A DNA stretch of 37,895 bases from Jeotgalibacillus campisalis. Lineage in GTDB: Bacteria; Bacillota; Bacilli; Bacillales; Jeotgalibacillaceae. Of the stretch, positions 1 to 8,869 are shown in pieces. The position numbers and the translations under genes were made by a program. Numbering within the stretch: position 1 is the first letter of the stretch; each line of letters opens with the position of its first letter. Where the stretch lies: positions 1-37,895 of the forward strand of contig NZ_JXRR01000018.1 of the NCBI RefSeq assembly GCF_000829515.1, in the 5' to 3' direction. The notes under the pieces were generated by a model, which was not told the DNA's origin, did no database searches, and worked only from the letters and a program-made list of their open reading frames with translations.

Positions 1-34
1 AAGATGCGGCAGCATCTAGCTGGCTCACCTCCCG

Positions 35-72
35 CCCCGCGGAAAGCGTACGCCTGAAACGGAAATGAACCG
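35..72. repeat. Possible dispersed Bacillaceae intergenic repeat
   Basis: The core CCCCGCGGAAAGCG followed by CGCCTGAAACGGAAAT resembles a short intergenic sequence that I recall recurring in Bacillus-type genomes. The rest of bases 1-119 holds no gene, only a small hairpin at 2-17 (AGATGC/GCATCT). No second copy occurs in this window, so repeat status rests on memory. Confidence 0.35.
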
Positions 73-119
73 GTCCCATTTATCAGGAAACTTTTGTACC
101 CGGAATCTCCTCTTACTAC

Positions 120-1121
120 TTACAACATTCTTTCTGCAATACGTTCAAAGGACTTCAGCTTATCTTGAAAATCGTATGCAATGGTTGTCAGCATGATCTC
201 GTTCGTCTGATATTCCTCACTGATCCGGTGAAGCTCCCGCTCAACATGATCTATATCCCCTACGACCATCCGATTTCGATTTTGAAGAACACGCGACTGT
301 TCATAGGATGAATAAGAATAATTTCGTGCTTTTTCAGGACTTGGTGTTCCATTTGAAGGCATGCCCTGTTCAAGCATGATCATGGATAAATCAAGACTGG
401 ATACGATCCGTTCAGCATCCTCCATGGTTTCCCCGCAAACAGTGAACACTGATACATTATTCTGAGGCTCTTGATAATAAGCTGATGGAGTAAAACGCCG
501 CAGGTATTGGTTCATATATTGCGGTCCTCCCTCTCCATTGATAAAAAGAGCAAATGTATAAGGAAGGCCTTTTTGAGCCGCCGTTAAAGCAGACGACGGA
601 CTTGATCCTAGCACCCATACATCAGGCGTTGTCCCCGTAACGGGTGTTGCTTTTAATCCGTAATAGGGATGACTTTCCGGAAGATCATCGTGCAAGTAAT
701 GCAAAAGTTCATCGATTTGTTCCGGATACCGGTGAACATCTCTTGGCTTGCCCTCACCTAAAGCATAAGACGCCCGCGGCATTCCTCCTGGTGCACGCCC
801 GATGCCTGCATCAATCCTGCCCGGTGCCAGTCCTGCGAGCACCTTGAAATTTTCCGCTACTTTATACGCACTGTAATGCGGCAGCATCACCCCGCCTGAA
901 CCAAGACGGATACGATCTGTTTTGGCAGCAAGATGAGAAATCAATATTTCCGGTGATGAACCAGCTAAAGTAGCGGCATCATGATGCTCCGATACCCAGA
1001 ACCGGTGAAAACCCCATTGATCCGCTCTTTGAGCAAGCTCAACCGTCTGTCTTAACCCTTCTTCTGCTGAACTGCCTTCTGATATCGCAGACTGATCAAG
1101 TATACTTAATGTTAATGTCAT
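120..1121 (-). CDS. Luciferase-like (LLM class) flavin-dependent oxidoreductase
   Basis: 333 aa. The protein has the whole-length bacterial luciferase-like TIM-barrel pattern: an N-terminal SILDQS start, WVSEHHD at about residues 43-49, a region reading RIRLGSGGVMLPHYS near 71-85 and GRIDAGIGRAPGG near 101-113. These match the MsnO8/YwcH-type group of FMN-dependent monooxygenases. The family uses reduced flavin to oxidise small organic substrates; the substrate here cannot be told. The ATG start is preceded by AAAGGAG at good spacing. It stands alone on the minus strand, downstream of htpX and separated from it by a terminator, so it is probably monocistronic. No signal peptide or membrane segment is visible, so it is expected to be cytosolic. 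Length fits the family. Confidence 0.85.
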   Translation of the reverse strand: MTLTLSILDQSAISEGSSAEEGLRQTVELAQRADQWGFHRFWVSEHHDAATLAGSSPEILISHLAAKTDRIRLGSGGVMLPHYSAYKVAENFKVLAGLAPGRIDAGIGRAPGGMPRASYALGEGKPRDVHRYPEQIDELLHYLHDDLPESHPYYGLKATPVTGTTPDVWVLGSSPSSALTAAQKGLPYTFALFINGEGGPQYMNQYLRRFTPSAYYQEPQNNVSVFTVCGETMEDAERIVSSLDLSMIMLEQGMPSNGTPSPEKARNYSYSSYEQSRVLQNRNRMVVGDIDHVERELHRISEEYQTNEIMLTTIAYDFQDKLKSFERIAERML

Positions 1122-1254
1122 ATCGCTTCACTCCTTTATACCTTTATTATTCTAAACCAGTAAAGAAAAGTCGAATCATGTGCTTACGGTTGAATTTGAT
1201 TCCTTCTAAGGTATTGAAAAAGTTGATTCATAGGGGAATGTTCCTTTTTAAGAC

Positions 1255-1293
1255 AAAAAAACCCGATGAACGGTTAAAGCTCATCAGGTTTTC
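1255..1293 (-). terminator. Intrinsic terminator after htpX
   Basis: On the minus strand AAAACCTGATGA pairs with TTCATCGGGTTTT across a short loop and runs into a T tract. It lies just past the htpX stop and ahead of the oxidoreductase gene. Confidence 0.8.
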
Positions 1294-1298
1294 ATCTA

Positions 1299-2204
1299 TT
1301 ATCTTCTTTCTAATCTGGCAATTCGATCATCTAAATCAGGGTGTGTTGAGAAAAGCTTCAATCCGCCTTTTCCACTGATTTTCATGGTTTGAACAGCTGT
1401 ATCATCTGTATAATCTTTTACTTGTGCACGGTCTGCATACGCTTTAAGTGAACGAAGGGCATGCGCCATTTTATCATTACCTGCAAGGTCGCCGCCGCCT
1501 CTGTCTGCATGATACTCACGATGGCGGGAGTACGCACTGACAACAAGGCTGCCGAGAATCGAAAACAGAATCTGAAATACGATGACTGCAGCAAATTGAA
1601 CGATCCATGCCAGTTCCTCACGAACAAGACGTGAAACAAGGATCGCAACAATTCTTGAGAAAAACACAACAAATGTATTTACAACCCCTTGAAGCAATGT
1701 CATTGTGACCATGTCTCCATTAGCTACGTGAGCTACCTCGTGCGCTATGACGCCTTCAACAGCATCATCATCCATATTGGTTAACAGACCTTGAGATACT
1801 GCAACTAAGGATTTCTTTTTAGAAGGGCCTGTAGCAAAAGCATTCACTTCGGGTGAAGCATAAATTCCGACTTCCGGCATATGAGTTAATCCGGCTGCAC
1901 GAGATAAACGATGCACCTTTTCAACTATGTCCCGCTCCTGAACAGAAAGCTGACCATCCGGGTCCAAGACTTTCACTTTCATCATTTTCTTAGCAATCCA
2001 GCGTGACATCGCGAGTGAGATAAAAGATCCTGCAAAACCGACAATTAAACTGAATACGCCAATTGAAATGAAATTAATGCTGTCTGAACTCGTGACAAAT
2101 GACGTGCCGATGCCGGTGAAATTGGCAATCACCGTCCATACAACAAAGATCGTAATCATAACGAGAATATTTGTTGCAATAAGAAGTAAGGTCCTTTTTC
2201 CCAT
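1299..2204 (-). CDS. htpX: HtpX-type membrane zinc metalloprotease (M48)
   Basis: 301 aa, the usual HtpX length. Two N-terminal membrane segments (about 5-28 and 42-66) precede the M48 domain. The zinc site is H155-E-V-A-H159 with the third ligand E230 in [10 protein letters not shown]. Two further hydrophobic segments (about 170-192 and 197-225) sit between them, as in E. coli HtpX, and the stretch after the HExxH ([19 protein letters not shown]) is close to the E. coli type. The family degrades misfolded membrane proteins from the cytoplasmic side in envelope stress, overlapping with FtsH. The start has TTTGGAGG upstream at good spacing. Single gene with its own terminator. B. subtilis has an HtpX at another locus, so the position here is not conserved. 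Confidence 0.92.
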   Translation of the reverse strand: MGKRTLLLIATNILVMITIFVVWTVIANFTGIGTSFVTSSDSINFISIGVFSLIVGFAGSFISLAMSRWIAKKMMKVKVLDPDGQLSVQERDIVEKVHRLSRAAGLTHMPEVGIYASPEVNAFATGPSKKKSLVAVSQGLLTNMDDDAVEGVIAHEVAHVANGDMVTMTLLQGVVNTFVVFFSRIVAILVSRLVREELAWIVQFAAVIVFQILFSILGSLVVSAYSRHREYHADRGGGDLAGNDKMAHALRSLKAYADRAQVKDYTDDTAVQTMKISGKGGLKLFSTHPDLDDRIARLERR

Positions 2205-2389
2205 TTATACGCCTCCAAATTAGTAGTTTCTATGTTTATTTTATCATGTTTAAAGAGAAAAAGAGAATGAGAACACTAGTGAACTGAGCTGATTTTGTTA
2301 TGTTTTCGCAATTTCGACATATCTGTCTGATGGGTGCCAGATGAGATACTTAAATTACGCCAGCAAGCGGAATGCTTTACATAATATTT

Positions 2390-3478
2390 TTATAAACGTT
2401 TAGGTGCCATTCCAACAGGCATCCATTTTTGTACATTTCGGTACATTCTGCCATTCAAATAAAAGAAATAACTGACAGGTCCGCTTGCTCGAATTATTTT
2501 TCTTGCAAGCTGTCTCACATTCTTTTGTTTGTTTACTTTTTCATCTGAAAGGTAAACCCCAAGAAGCCCGCGGTTAATTAATTGATGGAATCGTCTGTGA
2601 GGAAGCTGATTCGTATGGCGGTCTGCTTCTTGAACAAAATGCTGAAGACGATCAAATAAAGACTGATGATCAGGATAGTAAAAACAAAAGTTTAAATCTC
2701 CCTCTTCCAAGTCTTCTTCCTGGTCGATTAAATAATCCAGGAGAATGTGGAGACCCTGTATGTACGGAAAATAGCCATTTCGAATGACGGCTGCAAAAGA
2801 TGATTGAAAATCTTCCCGACATGCGTAGGATACTAAGCAAAAGATGCCCAAGGTCGAGCCTGTACACGCTGAAAACTCATACCACTGCATTTCCGGAAAT
2901 CTTTCATTATGGTCTTCAAACCATCGCTTGAGACGAGGTTCTCTTTCTTCCTCACATACATGTTTATGTATTTGTAAATCACAATAGTATCTCGACAACT
3001 CAAGAAGCTCGGCCTTAATTTCGGTGTAAGTGCTTAATTGACTCAGTACGTCCTGACAAGTTAAGACCAGTGCACCGAGATAGCCTCCGTCGTCCTGCTG
3101 TTTGCGGCAGCGGTAATAATTACGCAGAGGGGCACCGACAGTCAGGGCATCTTCCATTGCCTCATGCAAACAGGAAAAATCCTCCGGATCAAGAGAAGTG
3201 CTGCGGTCGCATAAATTGTCAAGGTAATCACTAATCGTTTGATAGGCCACGATAAAACGTATGGCTTCATCCCTGTGCTTCAAAGAAAGCAGCGCCATAA
3301 TTCCTCCGCCTTCACAGTGAAAGGCTTTTTGTTCGAGACTGGCCATTGCCTGTTTGCGAAGTTCCTGATTCGGAATACGACGCGCTTGATCTTTCCATCC
3401 ATTCAACTGCATATGAACAGCAGGGAAAACTTTTCGATAAACTTGATTCATTAAAAAGAACGGTTCAGCAGGCACCAC
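2390..3478 (-). CDS. ytpB: Tetraprenyl-beta-curcumene synthase YtpB
   Basis: About 362 aa. It matches the YtpB (DUF2600) family, which cyclises tetraprenyl diphosphate (C35) to tetraprenyl-beta-curcumene, precursor of Bacillus sesquarterpenes. The Asp-rich DYLDNLCDRS motif lies near residues 84-93 and is the probable Mg-diphosphate site; the protein is all helical with no obvious signal peptide. A GTG at 3485-3487 would give three more residues but lies inside the ribosome site GAGGTGAT (3483-3490), so GTG at 3476-3478 is the better start. It begins about 15 bases after ytpA ends, so the two are probably cotranscribed, the same pairing as in B. subtilis. No recognisable terminator follows. 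Confidence 0.88.
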   Translation of the reverse strand: MVPAEPFFLMNQVYRKVFPAVHMQLNGWKDQARRIPNQELRKQAMASLEQKAFHCEGGGIMALLSLKHRDEAIRFIVAYQTISDYLDNLCDRSTSLDPEDFSCLHEAMEDALTVGAPLRNYYRCRKQQDDGGYLGALVLTCQDVLSQLSTYTEIKAELLELSRYYCDLQIHKHVCEEEREPRLKRWFEDHNERFPEMQWYEFSACTGSTLGIFCLVSYACREDFQSSFAAVIRNGYFPYIQGLHILLDYLIDQEEDLEEGDLNFCFYYPDHQSLFDRLQHFVQEADRHTNQLPHRRFHQLINRGLLGVYLSDEKVNKQKNVRQLARKIIRASGPVSYFFYLNGRMYRNVQKWMPVGMAPKRL

Positions 3479-3493
3479 TTCAATCACCTCTTC

Positions 3494-4297
3494 TTAAACA
3501 TCATATCCTATATTGCGAAGTCTGTTTCGTGTGAAGGATTCGGTATAAGCAAAAATTTCATCTCTCTCAGGTTCATTATAAAGTTCATGATAACATTGCG
3601 GCCACTCTTTGTAATGCATTTCCAGCAAATCCAAATCACGGAACCATTTTTTTGCTACTGCAATTTCGACTAAATAATCTTCTCCTCCCTGCATCAGAAG
3701 AATAGGAATTTGAGGGAAGGATTGATTTTCCAGTGGCACTTGCTTCATTGCCATTAATAATTCCCGATACCAGCGTACAGAAACACGGTTTACATAAATA
3801 GGATCTTCTTTATCTATTTCAATTATTTCCTTATTTCGGGTTGCTTTGTCTATAGGAAAATCAAAATTAAATTTATGTTCCGGCGCCAATTTATTTAATC
3901 CGCTTGAGAATAAATGGCTCACTTTAGACGGAGTATGCTTAAGCGCGAATGTTGGTGATGATAAAATAAGCCCTGCCGTTTCAACATGCAATGTTTGCAG
4001 GAGACGGACAGCAATCAGCCCGCCCATTCCATGGCCAAGGATAAACACCGGCAGATCAAACTGATAAGATGCCTCGAGCCACCGTCTTACTTCTTCTATA
4101 TATTGATTAAAGGAGTCAATATGCCCCCTTGCTGTTCGCTTTGCCATTCCCTGTCCCGGGAGATCACCCATGATGACGTGGTAGCCTTTTGACCGCCACA
4201 TTTCAATGAGCCAGCCGTATCTGGCATGATGCTCAAGTTCACCGTGTATGATCACGATCACTCCTTGAGCGATTTCGTCTGTTTCCCATTTCCACAT
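3494..4297 (-). CDS. ytpA: YtpA-like alpha/beta hydrolase with altered nucleophile
   Basis: 267 aa from the chosen ATG. The fold of the monoacylglycerol lipase/lysophospholipase YtpA is clear: VIVIIHGELEHHARYGWL, then GDLPGQG, the nucleophile elbow, an Asp in MQGGEDYLV and a His in CYHELYNEPER. B. subtilis YtpA is linked to lysophospholipid (bacilysocin) formation. Odd point: the elbow reads G-H-G-M-G-G where the family has G-H-S-M-G-G; the codon is GGA, so the catalytic Ser is Gly (residue 90 from this start) while the Asp and His remain. The protein may be inactive as a serine hydrolase, or act by binding. An upstream in-frame ATG (4310-4312) would add five residues, but GGGGGA sits 7 bases before the chosen one and B. 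subtilis YtpA also begins MW. Overlaps no gene; ytpB follows. Confidence 0.85.
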   Translation of the reverse strand: MWKWETDEIAQGVIVIIHGELEHHARYGWLIEMWRSKGYHVIMGDLPGQGMAKRTARGHIDSFNQYIEEVRRWLEASYQFDLPVFILGHGMGGLIAVRLLQTLHVETAGLILSSPTFALKHTPSKVSHLFSSGLNKLAPEHKFNFDFPIDKATRNKEIIEIDKEDPIYVNRVSVRWYRELLMAMKQVPLENQSFPQIPILLMQGGEDYLVEIAVAKKWFRDLDLLEMHYKEWPQCYHELYNEPERDEIFAYTESFTRNRLRNIGYDV

Positions 4298-4403
4298 GAA
4301 GTATTCCCCCATACCTGCTTGTCAGTTTGCACGCTATAAAGCTTACAAAACGGGCCTGTCTGTGCTCATGCCCCAAGCGTATTCACACACAAAGAGAATC
4401 ATA

Positions 4404-4432
4404 TTGTGATAAAATACACTATACCATAAATT
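4404..4432 (+). promoter_or_regulatory. Candidate sigma-A promoter for ytoA
   Basis: TTGTGA, 17 bases, TAAATT, placed about 24 bases before the ytoA start. Both hexamers deviate from consensus, so this is a weak call. Confidence 0.35.
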
Positions 4433-4455
4433 TTTTACATAGAAGGAGCAATATC

Positions 4456-4986
4456 ATGATCCTGCCATATAAAGATCATTATCCGCTTATTGATCCCTCT
4501 GCTTATATTGCAGGGAATGCTACGATTTCAGGAGATGTGACGATCGGGGCACACTCGAGTGTCTGGTTTGGCACAACCATCAGAGGAGATGTTTCTCCTA
4601 CCGTAATCGGGCAAAAAGTAAACATTCAAGATCACTCCATCCTCCATCAAAGTCCCAACACTCCGCTTATTCTTGAAGACGAAGTCACCATTGGCCATCA
4701 GGTTATCCTGCATAGCTGCACAATCAAAAAGAAAGCCCTGATTGGAATGGGCTCGATCATTTTAGACGGTGCTGAAATCGGTGAAGGGGCATTTATAGGA
4801 GCCGGCAGTCTGGTTTCACAAGGAAAAAAGATTCCCCCAAACACGCTTGCATTCGGACGACCTGCAAAAGTAATCCGCAGCTTAACTCATGCAGATGTAC
4901 AGGATATGGAACGAATCAGCCGCGAATATGCAGAAAAGGCTATCCTTTATAAAGAGGAAGAAGAAAAACAAAGAAAAAAACGATAA
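4456..4986 (+). CDS. ytoA: Gamma-carbonic anhydrase family protein YtoA
   Basis: 176 aa left-handed beta-helix protein made of hexapeptide repeats (AYIAGNATISGDVTIGAHSS and onward). The three histidines that bind metal in gamma carbonic anhydrases are present: H64 in QDHSILH, and H81 and H86 in GHQVILH. The C terminus is a charged helix. The family forms trimers; enzymatic activity of YtoA-type members is not settled. A longer reading frame upstream has no ribosome site, whereas AGAAGGAG lies 7 bases before this ATG. The antiporter gene starts 21 bases downstream, so the two probably form an operon; pairing a possible bicarbonate/CO2 enzyme with a cation/proton antiporter would suit pH homeostasis, but that is inference. 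Confidence 0.88.
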   Translation: MILPYKDHYPLIDPSAYIAGNATISGDVTIGAHSSVWFGTTIRGDVSPTVIGQKVNIQDHSILHQSPNTPLILEDEVTIGHQVILHSCTIKKKALIGMGSIILDGAEIGEGAFIGAGSLVSQGKKIPPNTLAFGRPAKVIRSLTHADVQDMERISREYAEKAILYKEEEEKQRKKR

Positions 4987-5007
4987 GGTACCAAGAGGGG
5001 GAATAAA

Positions 5008-6495
5008 ATGTTTATTGAGTCATTTGGAATTGATTCATTTGTCCTGTTAGGAGGACTTTTGCTTATTTGCGGGGTCATTGTAGCAAAATTCTCCAACAAA
5101 TTAGGACTCCCTTCGCTTGTTTTGTTTATTTTGGTTGGAATGATCATTGGAAGCGACGGACTGGGAATTGTTTATTTTGATAATATGAATACTGCTCAAC
5201 TGATCGGAATCATGGCACTGATTATTATTTTGTTTGAAGGCGGTATGCAGACAAAATGGGCGACTGTCCGTTCTGTCGCATTGCCTTCATTGTCTCTTGC
5301 AACGTTTGGTGTATTGCTTACTTCAGGCATCGTTGGGTATATTGCGTACCTCCTGTTTGATGTTACCCTCCTAGAAGGGCTCCTATTTGGGGCAATCGTC
5401 GGGTCTACAGATGCAGCTGCTGTTTTTGCTGTATTAAAGGAACGAAATATTAAAGCGAAAATGGGTGCCACACTTGAAGCTGAATCGGGTACGAATGACC
5501 CGATGGCCGTATTTCTTACTCTTGCTTTTATAGAATTGATTTTGATCGATGGAAGTACAATCTGGGGACTCATTCCTTCTTTCTTCTGGCAAATGGGGCT
5601 GGGTCTTGCTTTTGGACTGATACTCGGTAAAATTGCCTCTGTTTCTATCAATCGCATCAAACTGGACTCAAGTGGATTATATCCCATATTTTCTCTTGCT
5701 TTTGCTCTGCTTTCCTACAGCGTGACGCAGGTCGCCGGGGGCAGCGGATTTTTGGCAGTGTATGTAGCCGCTTTGGTGATTGGAAATTCGGAGCTGACAT
5801 ACCGCTATTCTATTTTTCAATTTAATGAAGGATTCGCTTGGATGTCTCAGATTCTGATGTTTATTATCCTTGGTTTGCTCGTCTTTCCTGCTCAAGTGTT
5901 TACTATGAATATTATTTTAAATGGGCTGCTCTTGTCTGTTGTTCTTATTTTTGTGGCCAGGCCGATAGCTGTTTATTTATCCACCATTGGAATGAACTAC
6001 TCGAATAAAGAAAAACTGTTTTTATCCTGGGCGGGTTTAAGGGGTGCGGTGCCAATCGTACTCGCAACTTTTCCGGTTGTAGCGGGAATCGAGAAAGGAC
6101 AGCTGTTTTTTAATGTCGTCTTTTTCATCGTTTTAACTTCTACATTGCTTCAAGGTTCTACCATTTCATATGTAGCAAAGAAATTGAAGCTGACCGGTCC
6201 TAAAAAAGATACACCTCACCACTCGATCGAATTGATCTCTATTGGGAAGGCAAATGCAGAAATGGTACAATTTCAAACCAATCAAGATTCTGCTTTTGTT
6301 GGAAAAAAGCTTCATGAACTGGATCTGCCAAACGAAGTGACGATCAGTGCCATGGTTCGAGATGAAGAACTCATTACGCCTTATGGAGAAACAGAAGTAC
6401 TCGCAGGAGATTTTCTATACATCCTTGTGGCAAGTAAACATAAAGAAAAAATATTTAAAATGATGGAAACGAAAAAAAGGCCTGGAACCGCATAA
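5008..6495 (+). CDS. CPA1 cation/proton (K+ or Na+/H+) antiporter with RCK_C domain
   Basis: 495 aa. An N-terminal transporter domain of about 12-13 membrane segments (residues 8-390) carries the SGTNDPMAVFLT motif around N163-D164, the ion-binding pair of CPA1/NhaP antiporters, and an AGLRGAVPIVLATFP segment near 343. A soluble C-terminal domain (about 400-485, SIELISIGKANAEM to FLYILVASKHKEKIF) looks like TrkA-C/RCK_C, the regulatory domain found in NhaP2/CvrA-type K+/H+ antiporters. It sits in the plasma membrane and exchanges cation for protons; which cation cannot be read from sequence. Ribosome site AGAGGGGG. Its stop codon is inside the terminator it shares with topB. Confidence 0.88.
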   Translation: MFIESFGIDSFVLLGGLLLICGVIVAKFSNKLGLPSLVLFILVGMIIGSDGLGIVYFDNMNTAQLIGIMALIIILFEGGMQTKWATVRSVALPSLSLATFGVLLTSGIVGYIAYLLFDVTLLEGLLFGAIVGSTDAAAVFAVLKERNIKAKMGATLEAESGTNDPMAVFLTLAFIELILIDGSTIWGLIPSFFWQMGLGLAFGLILGKIASVSINRIKLDSSGLYPIFSLAFALLSYSVTQVAGGSGFLAVYVAALVIGNSELTYRYSIFQFNEGFAWMSQILMFIILGLLVFPAQVFTMNIILNGLLLSVVLIFVARPIAVYLSTIGMNYSNKEKLFLSWAGLRGAVPIVLATFPVVAGIEKGQLFFNVVFFIVLTSTLLQGSTISYVAKKLKLTGPKKDTPHHSIELISIGKANAEMVQFQTNQDSAFVGKKLHELDLPNEVTISAMVRDEELITPYGETEVLAGDFLYILVASKHKEKIFKMMETKKRPGTA

Positions 6496-6515
6496 GCGGA
6501 TCTATGGCCTTTTTA
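6472..6515. terminator. Bidirectional terminator between antiporter and topB
   Basis: AAAAAGGCC pairs with GGCCTTTTT, with an inner CCGC/GCGG hairpin. A run on the left and T run on the right serve both convergent genes; the hairpin contains the antiporter stop codon and touches the topB stop. Confidence 0.85.
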
Positions 6516-8642
6516 CTTCTTTACAAATTCAAATTCAATTTTTCCGTCCTTAAAAAGCAGTGCAGCATTAAATCGACCGCCCTTTATGCTTTTAAACCCT
6601 TTCAGAGGTGCTGTCTTTCCCTTTTCACATAATGCTTTAATTTGATTCGGGGAAAGCCGCTTCCCAAGCAGAACTTTAGGAAATGTTTGTTTACAGCCGT
6701 TCTTGTAGTCCGTACAGCCGTAAAACTTCCCTCTGTCGGCGATGTTTCCTTTTTTGCAGGCTGGGCACTCGATCACAACTTTCTTTGCACCCATCGTTTT
6801 TTCTGTTTTTATGAGGGGTTTCTCATCGATCGTTTTTGGTGCAGCTTCTAAAAGATGAGTAATAAACTTCTGTATGTTTTCAATAAATGCTTGCTGACTT
6901 CCCTGCTGCTGCCCGATTTTTTTCAGGTAGGCTTCCCATTTAGCGGTCATTTCCGGACTGCTTAACAAGGTGCCCTCAATAACCTGACATAAAGTGATGC
7001 CTTTTTGCGTGACGGTCACTATATTTTTTGTAATCGTTATGTAACCCTGCTTTTTTAAGGTTTCGATGATCGCAGCACGAGTTGCTTCAGTGCCGATGCC
7101 TTCTGTTTCCTTTAAGATGGCCTGAGCCTTTTCGTCTTCAACTGTTTTTCCCGCTGTTTTCATCATTGTAATCAATTGACCTTCCGTATAGGGTTTTGGC
7201 GGCTTCGTTATCCCTTCTTTCGGCATAACTACCGACTGTACCTCCTGGCCCTGGTTGACTGCAGGCAGCTTTTGTTCATCCTGATCTTTTGGAGATTTCT
7301 CTTCACCAAATAATGATTTCCATCCCTTTTTCAGTTCCACCTTGCCGCTTGCTTTAAATATCAGTTCATTAACCGAGACTTCGATTTTCGTTTCTTCATA
7401 ATGATAATCATCATGAAACATAGCAAGCACACTGCGCAGAATTTCTGTATAAATATTTCGTTCTTTAGGTCCCAGTCCCTTAATTTTGTCGGCAGTCAGC
7501 ACTTTCTTTGTCGGAATGATGGCATAGTGCTCCTGCACCTTGCTGTCCTGAACGTATTTCGGTCTCGGCCGGCTGTAAGAGGTTTCAAAATGGGCTCCAG
7601 CCGCGTCCTTCATTTTATCGAGCTGATGATGAAGATAGTTAAACTCATTTTTTGTTATAAACGTGCAGTCTGTCCTTGGATACGAGACGATTTTCTTTTC
7701 GTATAAATCCTGAACCGTTTGTAAAACGGCAGATGGACTGTATTTAAAACGGCGATTCATATTGGCTTGAAGCGACGACAAGCTATGAAGACTAGGCGCC
7801 TGCATTTTTTTCTTCTTTTTTTCTGCTTTTGAAATCCTGCTTTGCGTCGGCTCACCTGGATTGATGCGGTGATCCTGCAGCTTCTGATACGCTTGATCTT
7901 CTTTAGTAAAGCGTTTGTCATGCTTAGCAGTAAATTTACCTTCCTCCGTATTCACATCAGCGAAAAGATCCCAGTACGGCTCAGGTTTAAAATGCTCGAT
8001 TTCATGGTGGCGCTGCCAGATCATGTACAGCGTAGGTGTTTGAACTCTTCCGACGCTAAACGGACCATCTACTCCCTTTTTTTGAAGCAGCAGCGTGTAA
8101 AGCCTCGATAAATTCATGCCAACCAGCCAATCGCTGATCTGCCGCGTTTGTGCTTCCATATACAAAGGAAGATAGTCACTTCCCTCTCTTAAGGATTGAA
8201 AGCCGCTTCGAATGGCTTCTTTCTCGAGAGAATTAATCCATAATCGTTTTGTAGGCTTATGTGCCATTCCTGCATGTGTGATGATCGATCTGGCAATATT
8301 TTCCCCCTCACGGTCGGAATCCGTTGCGACAATAATCTCACTTGCTTCCTTAAGAAGCTTACTGATGACGTTAAATTGCTCTCTTTTATTAAAAGGAACT
8401 GTAAAACGGAAGGTGTCCGGCATAATCGGCAGCAGGTCCAGCTTCCACTTTTTCCATTCGGGCTTATATTTGTGGGGCTCCTGAAGAGAGACCAAATGAC
8501 CAAATCCCCAGGTGATAAACACTTTCCCTGTAAACATTGAATCTTCTATTTCAAAATAGCCACTTTGTTTTTTTGCTTTTGAAAAAGCCTCCGCATAGCT
8601 TTTAGCCTGCGATGGTTTTTCAGCGAGTATAACGGTTGTCAC
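6513..8642 (-). CDS. topB: DNA topoisomerase III (type IA)
   Basis: 709 aa, close to the B. subtilis TopB length. N-terminal Toprim domain begins TVILAEKPSQAK and contains the metal-binding DSDREGE (108-114). The catalytic tyrosine is Y321 in VSYPRTDCTF; GRVQTPTL (199-206) and GIGTEATRA are typical type IA motifs. A C-terminal zinc-ribbon-like stretch has CPAC and, 14 residues on, GCTDYKNGC. The enzyme relaxes and decatenates DNA by transient single-strand breaks and works with RecQ-type helicases in recombination and replication. The start is GTG, 8 bases after GGGGG. Monocistronic, convergent with the antiporter gene. A K-rich linker (about 272-279) sits in front of the tyrosine domain. Confidence 0.95.
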   Translation of the reverse strand: MTTVILAEKPSQAKSYAEAFSKAKKQSGYFEIEDSMFTGKVFITWGFGHLVSLQEPHKYKPEWKKWKLDLLPIMPDTFRFTVPFNKREQFNVISKLLKEASEIIVATDSDREGENIARSIITHAGMAHKPTKRLWINSLEKEAIRSGFQSLREGSDYLPLYMEAQTRQISDWLVGMNLSRLYTLLLQKKGVDGPFSVGRVQTPTLYMIWQRHHEIEHFKPEPYWDLFADVNTEEGKFTAKHDKRFTKEDQAYQKLQDHRINPGEPTQSRISKAEKKKKKMQAPSLHSLSSLQANMNRRFKYSPSAVLQTVQDLYEKKIVSYPRTDCTFITKNEFNYLHHQLDKMKDAAGAHFETSYSRPRPKYVQDSKVQEHYAIIPTKKVLTADKIKGLGPKERNIYTEILRSVLAMFHDDYHYEETKIEVSVNELIFKASGKVELKKGWKSLFGEEKSPKDQDEQKLPAVNQGQEVQSVVMPKEGITKPPKPYTEGQLITMMKTAGKTVEDEKAQAILKETEGIGTEATRAAIIETLKKQGYITITKNIVTVTQKGITLCQVIEGTLLSSPEMTAKWEAYLKKIGQQQGSQQAFIENIQKFITHLLEAAPKTIDEKPLIKTEKTMGAKKVVIECPACKKGNIADRGKFYGCTDYKNGCKQTFPKVLLGKRLSPNQIKALCEKGKTAPLKGFKSIKGGRFNAALLFKDGKIEFEFVKK

Positions 8643-8777
8643 CGGGATGTCCCCCTATATGTATTAAGTAATCGCTGGCGTAAACGAGGATTATGCGATG
8701 GTAGGATAGTAGAAATATAGTGTATCACTTCATGCAGGATATCGCTAGAAATAGTAAAGACAGCCTTCAGCAGAAAA

Positions 8778-8830
8778 CGAAAAGGAATATCCTCACGAAC
8801 AAGAAACGTATTCGCAGGGATATTCCTTTA
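8778..8830 (-). terminator. Terminator after first DUF948 gene
   Basis: AAAGGAATATCC and GGATATTCCTTT form a 12-bp perfect stem with a 25-base loop; on the minus strand it is followed by a T-rich stretch. Bases 8643-8777 hold the topB upstream region, where no convincing promoter was seen. Confidence 0.6.
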
Positions 8831-8869
8831 TGGGTTTGCAGGTGTCAGGTAAAACGCAGAAGCCTCTTT

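Noticed and set aside
5196-5687. 163-codon frame antisense to the antiporter gene
   Set aside because: No ribosome site and no recognisable domain; the plus-strand frame encodes an evident transporter.
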